From NCBI GenBank assembly GCA_043777895.1, contig JAYWHD010000166.1, positions 1 to 5,602 on the forward strand: a stretch of DNA of 5,602 nucleotides, written 5' to 3'. Position numbers and translations under genes: made by a program. Positions 1-5,295 of this stretch are shown in pieces. The stretch's first letter is position 1; every line of letters starts with the position of its first letter. The DNA comes from JBDLSY01 sp043777895 (GTDB lineage: Bacteria > Pseudomonadota > Gammaproteobacteria > Burkholderiales > Burkholderiaceae_C). Below the pieces are notes generated by a model. That model was not told the origin of the DNA. It searched no databases and saw nothing but the letters and a program-made list of their open reading frames with translations.

Positions 1-1
1 G

Positions 2-37
2 CTACGTATTGATAAAACAGATGCGGTAATTAGATAA
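2..37 (+). CDS. Possible 3' end of a plus-strand gene cut by the window edge
   Basis: Frame 2 reads LRIDKTDAVIR followed by TAA at 35-37. The other two plus frames reach stops within 10 codons. The codons look like normal coding sequence. The stop lies just before the hairpin at 42-63, as expected for a gene converging on the minus-strand aminotransferase. Only 11 residues are visible, so no family can be recognised and the reading may be chance. Confidence 0.25.
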   Translation, partial: LRIDKTDAVIR

Positions 38-40
38 TAA

Positions 41-63
41 AAAACCCGCTTATGGGCGGGTTT
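41..63 (-). terminator. Rho-independent terminator after the aminotransferase gene
   Basis: An 8-bp perfect stem, AAACCCGC at 42-49 paired with GCGGGTTT at 56-63, encloses a 6-nt loop. Read on the minus strand the stem is followed at once by TTTTTTATTATC, a good U-tract (part of the Ts lie in the stem). This is a classic intrinsic terminator 54 bp beyond the aminotransferase stop. On the plus strand the stem is followed only by TTTCATCTT, so it may also stop a converging plus-strand transcript, less efficiently. The interval 64-116 is AT-rich and shows nothing else. Confidence 0.9.
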
Positions 64-116
64 CATCTTAAATTAATATTAATTAAGCGGCTAATAATTT
101 AGACTTACTATTAAGC

Positions 117-1331
117 TTAAATTGTACATACTGCTGCAATGGCATCAAGTACTTTTGGTAAATTGTGTGTATTTAAAGCAGCAACACAAATACGCCCTGT
201 TCCTACAGCATAAATACCGTGTTCAGTACGCAATATATCCACTTGTGATGCAGTCAATCCGCTATAGCTAAACATACCGCGTTGCTTGGCAACAAAACCA
301 AAATCACGGGCTATACCACGTTCTTTTAAACCGTTTACAAACGCCTCACGCATTTGTTTAATACGTACACGCATTTCGCCTAATTCAGCTTCCCAATCAG
401 CCCGTAATTCAGGTGAGTTTAACACCATACTTACAATCGTTCCGCCGTGTGTAGGTGGATTTGAATAGTTAGTGCGAATAACACGTTTAACTTGCGACAA
501 TACCCGTGCGGCTTCTTCTTTAGTTTCAGTTACTATTGTCAATGCACCGACACGCTCACCATACAAAGAAAAAGACTTAGAAAATGAGCTGGATACAAAA
601 AACTGTAAGCCTGATGCGGCAAATAAATCAATCGCAATTCCATCTTCTGCAATACCATCTGCAAAACCCTGATACGCCATATCTAAAAATGGAATCAATT
701 GTGCCGATTGACACACCGCAACAATTTCTTTCCATTGTTCAACCGTCAAATCAACACCTGTTGGATTATGACAGCAAGCATGTAACACCACAACACTGTG
801 GGGGGCTAATGCTTTAAAGTAAGCCAACATTTCATCAAATTTAACACCGTGGTTTGCTGCGTTGTAGTAGGGATAGTTGTTTACTACAAACCCTGCCGCC
901 TCAAATAAAGCACGGTGATTTTCCCACGAAGGATCACTAATACTGACTGTAGTATTGGGTGATAAGCGTTTAATAAAGTCTGCACCAATTTTTAAAGCTC
1001 CCGTACCACCAATGGCTTGTGCGGTCACTGCACGGCCTTCGCTAATGATGGTTTTGCCTGCGTTACTAGTCCCAAATAATAAACTTTGTACGCCTTGATT
1101 ATAAGTATTAATTCCTTCAATCGCTAAGTATCCACGGGCAGCGTGCATTGCTTCGCGAATGGCTTCAGCCTTTTGGACTGCACGTAACAAAGGGATTTTG
1201 CCAATATCCGTAAAATAAACACCTACACCTAAGTTGGTTTTGCCAGCCCGTGTATCTGCATTAAATGATTCATTTAAGCCTAAAATCGGGTCGCGAGGGG
1301 CTAAAGTTACAGCAGAAAATAAAGAAGTCAT
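117..1331 (-). CDS. tyrB: Aromatic/aspartate amino acid aminotransferase (PLP, class I)
   Basis: This is a 404-residue cytosolic PLP enzyme of aminotransferase fold type I, subgroup I-alpha (AspC/TyrB). It swaps amino groups between glutamate or aspartate and aromatic 2-oxo acids. All landmark residues are visible: GVGVY at 35-39, Trp136 (in SDPSWENH) to stack on the PLP ring, Asn189 in HNPTG, Asp217 for the pyridine nitrogen, Tyr220, and Lys252 for the Schiff base in SFSKSFSLYGERVG, with Arg260 for the phosphate. The two substrate-carboxylate arginines are Arg286 (VIRTNYSNPP) and Arg380 (GTGR). The SFSLYGERVG form is closer to TyrB and the Pseudomonas TyrB-like enzyme than to E. coli AspC. 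The length is normal (about 397-400), and the start MTSLFSAVTLAPRDPILGLN matches the family N-terminus. No Shine-Dalgarno is seen before ATG. A strong terminator follows. Substrate preference (aromatic versus aspartate) cannot be fixed from sequence, so the symbol is tentative. Confidence 0.93.
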   Translation of the reverse strand: MTSLFSAVTLAPRDPILGLNESFNADTRAGKTNLGVGVYFTDIGKIPLLRAVQKAEAIREAMHAARGYLAIEGINTYNQGVQSLLFGTSNAGKTIISEGRAVTAQAIGGTGALKIGADFIKRLSPNTTVSISDPSWENHRALFEAAGFVVNNYPYYNAANHGVKFDEMLAYFKALAPHSVVVLHACCHNPTGVDLTVEQWKEIVAVCQSAQLIPFLDMAYQGFADGIAEDGIAIDLFAASGLQFFVSSSFSKSFSLYGERVGALTIVTETKEEAARVLSQVKRVIRTNYSNPPTHGGTIVSMVLNSPELRADWEAELGEMRVRIKQMREAFVNGLKERGIARDFGFVAKQRGMFSYSGLTASQVDILRTEHGIYAVGTGRICVAALNTHNLPKVLDAIAAVCTI

Positions 1332-1346
1332 AAAATATACTTGAGT

Positions 1347-1407
1347 AAAATTAAGTGAATTTAAATAAAATTAAGCAAAATTTAAATAAATAATGCAAAA
1401 CTTAAAC
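1347..1407. repeat. Degenerate ~20-bp tandem repeat, three units
   Basis: Three successive units of about 20-21 bp (1347-1366, 1367-1387, 1388-1407) share the pattern AAAATTAAGNNAATTTAAAT. The third unit is the most diverged (TAATG replaces TTAAG, CTTAAAC replaces TTTAAAT). The array lies 16 bp before the aminotransferase start codon, so it would be in its 5' leader or promoter. It runs directly into the heptamer array. Confidence 0.6.
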
Positions 1408-1515
1408 AATAAAAAATAAAAAATAAACAATAAACAATGAACAATGAACAATAAACAATAAATAATAAATAATGAACAATAAACAATTAACAATAAGTAA
1501 TTAACAATCAACAAC
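1404..1515. repeat. Heptanucleotide tandem array, 16 units, consensus RAACAAT
   Basis: Sixteen consecutive in-phase 7-bp units fill exactly 112 bp. In order they are AAACAAT, two AAAAAAT, two AAACAAT, two GAACAAT, AAACAAT, two AAATAAT, GAACAAT, AAACAAT, TAACAAT, AAGTAAT, TAACAAT and CAACAAC. The phase never slips, while bases 1 and 4 vary most. Neighbouring identical pairs suggest growth by slippage or local duplication. The array fills much of the 283-bp gap between the Nudix stop and the aminotransferase start. It contains stops in all plus frames, so it is not coding. No promoter stands out in the gap. Confidence 0.9.
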
Positions 1516-1590
1516 GATAAAGTAGAAGTTTACAAGCAATTAAATAAAACAGTCATTCCAATCATTCAATATACCGAAAAATAAAACGGT

Positions 1591-1613
1591 ATTTAATAAA
1601 GCAGTTATTAAAT
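1591..1613 (-). terminator. Possible weak terminator after the Nudix gene
   Basis: A perfect 9-bp but all-AT inverted repeat, ATTTAATAA at 1591-1599 and TTATTAAAT at 1605-1613, has a 5-nt loop and starts 2 bp after the Nudix stop. On the minus strand it is followed by ACCG and then TTTTATTTTT. A second, overlapping hairpin (ATACCG 1571-1576 with CGGTAT 1587-1592, 10-nt loop) cannot form at the same time over its full length. The AT-only stem makes termination uncertain. Confidence 0.35.
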
Positions 1614-1614
1614 G

Positions 1615-2349
1615 TTAAATAATAATCCCTGCTAATTTAAAAGCTAATATAGCTTCATAAGAAACTTGTTTTTCAGCAATATAGTGTTGTAACTCAAGCC
1701 GTGTAACGCAGGCAAATTGTATTACCTCACCATCTAGATTACGCGGCGTAACCTCTGGTAATAATATAGCACGGTGAGCCCAAACAGCTTGAGCAATATA
1801 CCCGTCAGTGGTATTGCGGCGTTCTTGCACCATACCGCAAGCAGAAAAATGGCTAAAATCAGCAGCTGTTAAACCTGCTTCTTCATAGGTTTCACGCAAT
1901 ACGCCTGCTTCTAAAGCATCACTACTGGATAACAATCCTCCTGCTAAAGAATCCCATAAACCTGGGTCAGTAGCTTTATTTAAAGCACGTTGTTGCAGCC
2001 ATATTTTGCCATCAATACTTTCTCCGACTAAATGAACTGCATGTGTAAATATACCTAATACACGTACTGCCGCTCGTTCAACTTCGGCTAATGCAGGTGG
2101 TAAATCGTTTAGTATACTGTTCGCTTCGGGTAACGGTGCTACACTCAATAACTCATTACGCCAGACATTTAAACGCCCTGCACCGTACAAAGACTGTGCC
2201 CATTGTGCCAAAACAGCATTACGCTCATCAAGGTCTATAGGCAAGTCTATATGGGTATCATAAATTTTTTGTGGGTATAACGCCGCATCGTGCGGTAAAA
2301 CTGAACCTACGGTATACCCCATTGCTTGTATAGGTAATCGCTTTGTCAT
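1615..2349 (-). CDS. DUF4743-type Nudix hydrolase, probable thiamin-diphosphate damage-control enzyme
   Basis: This 244-residue soluble protein has two parts. The N-terminal part, about 8-100, fits the DUF4743 pattern: GYTVGSVLP near the start, a mid-region VWRNE, then ERAAVRVLGI. The Nudix domain, about 100-235, contains AVHLVG, WLQQRALNKATDPGLWDSLAGG and the Nudix box from Gly138 to Leu160. Metal-binding Glu153, Glu156 and Glu157 of REUXEE are present (RETYEEAG). The first box glutamate is replaced by Asp144, and the hydrophobic position after RE is Thr154. Eukaryotic DUF4743-Nudix enzymes (yeast YJR142W, plant Nudix20/24) hydrolyse oxidised thiamin diphosphates to monophosphates; that role is inferred here by family. 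The start follows the family's short N-terminus, although no Shine-Dalgarno precedes it and a few extra upstream residues cannot be excluded. A weak TATACA box at 2407-2412 could serve as a promoter. No thiamin gene lies nearby. Confidence 0.85.
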   Translation of the reverse strand: MTKRLPIQAMGYTVGSVLPHDAALYPQKIYDTHIDLPIDLDERNAVLAQWAQSLYGAGRLNVWRNELLSVAPLPEANSILNDLPPALAEVERAAVRVLGIFTHAVHLVGESIDGKIWLQQRALNKATDPGLWDSLAGGLLSSSDALEAGVLRETYEEAGLTAADFSHFSACGMVQERRNTTDGYIAQAVWAHRAILLPEVTPRNLDGEVIQFACVTRLELQHYIAEKQVSYEAILAFKLAGIII

Positions 2350-2456
2350 AGTATGAAAGTAGTTAATAATGGTGTCATTGTAATTAATATTTTTAAACTG
2401 AAAAATTGTATATAAATAATGGTTAGAATCAGAATTTTTAAGATTAAAAGATAAAT

Positions 2457-2485
2457 AAAATTTATAAAATTTATAAAATATTTAA
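2457..2485. repeat. Short 9-bp AT repeat in the murI-Nudix gap
   Basis: The 9-mer TTTATAAAA occurs twice in a row (2461-2469 and 2470-2478), preceded by AAAA and followed by the related TATTTAAAT. It lies in the 192-bp gap (2350-2541) between murI and the Nudix gene. The rest of that gap is AT-rich with no convincing promoter or terminator. Two short inverted repeats (AATACT 2494-2499 with AGTATT 2513-2518; AAACTTT 2505-2511 with AAAGTTT 2519-2525) overlap so that only one can form. Confidence 0.45.
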
Positions 2486-2541
2486 ATTCTGAAAATACTG
2501 GTTAAAACTTTTAGTATTAAAGTTTAAATAATCAAAAATAA

Positions 2542-3384
2542 TTAAATATTTGTAAATAAACGGCTTATATTAACCGCATCAATCAAAAAGCTACTTAAAT
2601 AAACAGGCTGAATTATCACATTACTCTCATTTAATAAATTTAAACTATCAAGGCGGCGTTGTAATTGTTGTGCTATGGCACTTCCGTTGTCTATAATACA
2701 AACAGAACTAGGTAGGTACTTACGCCAAATATTTAGTACTAAAGGATAATGCGTACAGCCTAATACCAAAGTATCATAACGCCTGTCTACGTCATTAATG
2801 TGTGTATTAATATTAACAGCAGCTAAATGCAGTTGTATACTTTCATGAATTTTAGCGTGGTTTAAATCAAATTGATGTTGCTCAATAATGCCCGCCAAAC
2901 CATCACAAGCATGACATACAATTTTTACTGTAGGTGAGTGCATTTGTACAGTATGTAATAAATCTTGAAACTTTGTACTAGACAAAGTACCGCGCGTTGC
3001 CATCACAATAACTTTATTTGTAATACTGTGGGCTATAGCTGGTTTTAGTGCAGGTTCAACGCCAATAATTGGCATAGTTGGATAACCAAGCCGCAATGGG
3101 ACAATTGCTACCGCAGTGGCTGTATTACACGCCACCACCAAGGCTTTGATGCCGTGCTGATGGTATAACTCATAGGCAATGGCTAAAGACCGCTCTTGTA
3201 TAAAAGTATTGGTTTTTTCACCATAGGGTGCATACGCACTGTCTGCATAATATACAAAGCGTTCTTTGGGTAAATGAACTTGTAGGGCTTTTAAAATACT
3301 TAAACCGCCAATACCCGAGTCAAATACCCCAATGGGGGCTTGGGTGTGGTTATGGTTATTAACAGTCAAAGTAGTTTGTGGCAT
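2542..3384 (-). CDS. murI: Glutamate racemase
   Basis: This cytosolic, cofactor-independent enzyme interconverts L- and D-glutamate to supply D-glutamate for peptidoglycan. The 280 residues form the usual two Asp/Glu racemase half-domains. The first has PIGVFDSGIGGLS at 17-29 with Asp22 and Ser23, PYGEK at 53-57, and the catalytic Cys86 in VACNTAT. The second has GVEPA at 108-112 and the catalytic Cys210 in LGCTHYP with His212. Both cysteines and the substrate-binding motifs are intact, so the enzyme should be active. A 16-residue polar leader (Asn/His/Thr-rich) precedes the conserved core, which is slightly longer than typical; a downstream start is not obvious, so ATG at 3384 is kept. No Shine-Dalgarno is seen (AAAAGCA before ATG). 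It lies 88 bp after fumarase on the same strand with no clear terminator between, so co-transcription is plausible. Confidence 0.97.
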   Translation of the reverse strand: MPQTTLTVNNHNHTQAPIGVFDSGIGGLSILKALQVHLPKERFVYYADSAYAPYGEKTNTFIQERSLAIAYELYHQHGIKALVVACNTATAVAIVPLRLGYPTMPIIGVEPALKPAIAHSITNKVIVMATRGTLSSTKFQDLLHTVQMHSPTVKIVCHACDGLAGIIEQHQFDLNHAKIHESIQLHLAAVNINTHINDVDRRYDTLVLGCTHYPLVLNIWRKYLPSSVCIIDNGSAIAQQLQRRLDSLNLLNESNVIIQPVYLSSFLIDAVNISRLFTNI

Positions 3385-3393
3385 TGCTTTTAT

Positions 3394-3446
3394 TTAATAA
3401 CTTAATAACTTAATAACTTAATTATTTAACTATTTAACTATTTAAC
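3394..3446. repeat. Two adjacent 8-bp tandem arrays before murI
   Basis: TTAATAAC occurs three times exactly (3394-3401, 3402-3409, 3410-3417). A 5-bp junction TTAAT follows, then TATTTAAC three times exactly (3423-3430, 3431-3438, 3439-3446). The two 8-mers are related, each joining TTAA or TTTAA with AAC. They occupy most of the 88-bp gap between the fumarase stop and the murI start. A transcript carrying both genes, or any murI leader, would include them. Confidence 0.9.
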
Positions 3447-3472
3447 TATTCAGGTGTAGCAGCAAAAAATAT

Positions 3473-5050
3473 TTATTTAGAAATAACTTTAATACCATTC
3501 AAACTATTTAAATTTTCTTTAGCAATTTTTTCTTGCCACACCGCAGGACCCGTAATATGTGCGCTAGTACCGCCACTGTCTACTGCAACGGTTACGGGCA
3601 TATCGACGACATCAAACTCGTAAATCGCTTCCATACCTAAATCTGCAAAGCCAACGATTTTAGCCGCTTTAATCGCTTTACTCACCAAATACGCTGCCCC
3701 ACCGACTGCCATTAAATAAGCACTTTTATGTTTCTTAATGGCTTCAATCGCTACAGCCCCTCGTTCGGCTTTACCCACCATCGCAATTAAGCCCGTTTGC
3801 CCTAACATCATTTCAGTAAAGCTATCCATACGGGTTGCCGTAGTAGGACCAGCAGGACCGACTACTTCACCTTTAACGGGGTCTACAGGACCTACATAGT
3901 AAATCACGCGATTTTTAAACTCTACGGGCAACGGCTCACCTTTTGCCAACATATCGGCAATTCGCTTATGTGCTGCATCACGCCCTGTTAGCATTTTGCC
4001 ATTTAATAATAAAGTCTGTCCTGGTATCCAAGTCGCGACTTGTTCTTTGGTCAAAGTATTTAAATTAACGCGTGTACTGGCTTGCTCATTCGGTGTCCAA
4101 TTAACATTAGGCCATATATCTAAACTGGGCGGGTCTAAAAACACAGGCCCACTGCCGTCCATCACTAAATGTGCATGACGAGTTGCTGCACAATTGGGAA
4201 TCATTGCCACGGGTTTGCTGGCCGCATGCGTGGGTGCCATATTAATTTTAACGTCTAATACGGTTGTTAAGCCACCTAAGCCTTGTGCACCAATCCCTAA
4301 GGCATTTACTTTTTCGTGCAATTCTAAACGCAATAACTCTGTTTTATTTAATGTATTACCTGTATCGCGTTTGGCTTGCAGTTCATACATATTGATGTCT
4401 TCCATTAAGGCTTGTTTTGCCATCAACATTGCTTTTTCAGCAGTTCCACCGATACCAATGCCTAACATACCTGGAGGACACCAACCCGCCCCCATTAAAG
4501 GCACTGTCTTTAATACCCAATCCACTAAATTATCTGAAGGATTCAGCATTGCAAATTTAGTTTTATTTTCACTGCCACCACCTTTAGCAGCAACGATAAT
4601 ATCTACTGTATTACCGGGTATTAGCTCTACATGAATCACAGCAGGGGTGTTATCTTTGGTATTTTTACGGTCAAACAGTGGGTCATCTACCACACTGGCA
4701 CGCAAGGTATTGTCAGGCTGCAGATAACCTTGGCGTACACCTTGATTAATCGCATCGTCCAAACTACCTGTGAAGCCTTCCCAGCGTACGTCCATACCCA
4801 CTTTTAGAAATACATTAACGATGCCTGTATCTTGGCAAATAGGCCGTTTACCGATGGCACTCATTTTACTATTAGTCAATATTTGTGCCATTGCATCTTT
4901 TGCTGCGGGACTTTTTTCGCGTTCATACGCACGTGCTAAATGAGTAATATAGTCAGTTGGGTGATAGTAGCTAATGTATTGCAGTGCAGCAGCAATCGTA
5001 TCAATTAAGTCTTGTTGCTTAATAAAAGTAGGCGTAGTAGTTATATTCAT
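3473..5050 (-). CDS. fumA: Class I fumarate hydratase (iron-sulphur fumarase)
   Basis: This cytosolic TCA-cycle enzyme reversibly hydrates fumarate to L-malate using an oxygen-labile [4Fe-4S] cluster. Its 525 residues comprise the N-terminal alpha domain (about 14-290) and the C-terminal beta domain (about 295-505). The three cluster cysteines are Cys72 (RPICQDTG), Cys191 (GWCPPGM) and Cys287 (PNCAATRH). Aligning spacing with the Leishmania class I enzyme places its active-site residues at Asp74, His275, Arg357, Thr403, Arg407 and Lys427; every one is present, so the enzyme should be active. The length is in the normal range (505-550). ATG at 5050 gives a usual N-terminus; no Shine-Dalgarno precedes it, and the leader is an ATAAAT repeat on this strand. 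It is divergent from the ATPase gene at 5296 and followed by murI. L(+)-tartrate dehydratase is a relative, but the fused single-chain form argues for fumarase. Confidence 0.96.
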   Translation of the reverse strand: MNITTTPTFIKQQDLIDTIAAALQYISYYHPTDYITHLARAYEREKSPAAKDAMAQILTNSKMSAIGKRPICQDTGIVNVFLKVGMDVRWEGFTGSLDDAINQGVRQGYLQPDNTLRASVVDDPLFDRKNTKDNTPAVIHVELIPGNTVDIIVAAKGGGSENKTKFAMLNPSDNLVDWVLKTVPLMGAGWCPPGMLGIGIGGTAEKAMLMAKQALMEDINMYELQAKRDTGNTLNKTELLRLELHEKVNALGIGAQGLGGLTTVLDVKINMAPTHAASKPVAMIPNCAATRHAHLVMDGSGPVFLDPPSLDIWPNVNWTPNEQASTRVNLNTLTKEQVATWIPGQTLLLNGKMLTGRDAAHKRIADMLAKGEPLPVEFKNRVIYYVGPVDPVKGEVVGPAGPTTATRMDSFTEMMLGQTGLIAMVGKAERGAVAIEAIKKHKSAYLMAVGGAAYLVSKAIKAAKIVGFADLGMEAIYEFDVVDMPVTVAVDSGGTSAHITGPAVWQEKIAKENLNSLNGIKVISK

Positions 5051-5070
5051 ATTTATATGTTTGTATGTAT

Positions 5071-5106
5071 ATTTATATTTATATTTATATTTATATTTAT
5101 ATTTAT
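5071..5106. repeat. Hexanucleotide microsatellite ATTTAT x6 in the fumarase leader
   Basis: Six perfect tandem copies of ATTTAT (ATAAAT on the coding strand of fumarase) occupy 36 bp, ending 20 bp before the fumarase start codon. A separate ATTTAT at 5051-5056 touches the start codon. Perfect copies suggest recent expansion by slippage. The array probably lies in the 5' untranslated leader, just downstream of a possible -10 box at 5107-5112. Confidence 0.92.
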
Positions 5107-5112
5107 ATTATA
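5107..5112 (-). promoter_or_regulatory. Possible -10 box for the fumarase promoter
   Basis: A perfect TATAAT reads on the minus strand at 5112-5107. It would start transcription near position 5100, giving a leader of about 50 nt made mainly of the ATAAAT repeat. No good -35 element is seen 16-18 bp upstream (only T-rich sequence), and TATAAT arises easily in such AT-rich DNA, so support is limited. Confidence 0.3.
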
Positions 5113-5128
5113 AGTAGCAAGTTTAGTA

Positions 5129-5195
5129 AAAAATAATAATTAAAAATAATAATTAAAAATTATAGTTAAATAATCATAGTTAAATAATCATAGTT
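5129..5195. repeat. 13-14 bp tandem repeat, five units
   Basis: Two exact AAAAATAATAATT units (5129-5141, 5142-5154) are followed by a hybrid AAAAATTATAGTT (5155-5167) and then two exact 14-bp AAATAATCATAGTT units (5168-5181, 5182-5195). The middle unit has the start of one type and the end of the other, which suggests stepwise duplication with drift. The array lies between the divergent fumarase and ATPase genes, upstream of both starts. Confidence 0.85.
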
Positions 5196-5234
5196 AAAAA
5201 TAAGATTACGTATTTTTTTAATTACAAATTAAAA

Positions 5235-5263
5235 TTGAGGGATAATTATTTAAATAGTTTAAA
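5235..5263 (+). promoter_or_regulatory. Candidate promoter for the ATPase gene
   Basis: TTGAGG at 5235-5240 (4 of 6 to TTGACA) is separated by exactly 17 bp from TTTAAA at 5258-5263 (4 of 6 to TATAAT). Transcription would begin near 5270, about 26 nt before the ATG. The spacing is ideal, but both boxes are weak and the region is AT-rich. Confidence 0.25.
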
Positions 5264-5286
5264 TTGTTTTTTTTATTGTATTGTCA

Positions 5287-5292
5287 GAGGTG
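5287..5292 (+). promoter_or_regulatory. Shine-Dalgarno site of the ATPase gene
   Basis: GAGGTG at 5287-5292 lies 3 nt before ATG 5296 (5 nt from the GAGG core). It is the only clear ribosome binding site in the window and supports ATG 5296 over the in-frame GTG at 5290, which overlaps it, and over TTG at 5299. Confidence 0.7.
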
Positions 5293-5295
5293 TGT

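Noticed and set aside
67..87. Near-palindrome CTTAAATTAATATTAATTAAG after the aminotransferase gene
   Set aside because: All-AT near-symmetry is expected by chance here, and the GC-rich hairpin at 42-63 already explains termination.
286..817. Three overlapping plus-strand open frames (286-468, 472-672, 584-817)
   Set aside because: All are antisense to the intact aminotransferase, short, overlapping, and without motifs.
1404..1515. Possible CRISPR array or iteron origin in the heptamer repeats
   Set aside because: The 7-bp units have no spacers and no palindromic repeat. No replication initiator gene or DnaA-box cluster is next to them, so neither a CRISPR nor a replication origin can be supported.
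3996..4178. Plus-strand open frame of 60 codons
   Set aside because: Antisense to fumarase over conserved residues; no independent evidence for a gene.
4194..4634. Plus-strand open frame of 146 codons
   Set aside because: It is antisense to the intact fumarase gene, with residue composition typical of a shadow frame and no recognisable domain or ribosome binding site.
5290..5292. In-frame GTG as the ATPase start
   Set aside because: It overlaps the Shine-Dalgarno site; ATG 5296 gives better spacing and the typical family N-terminus.
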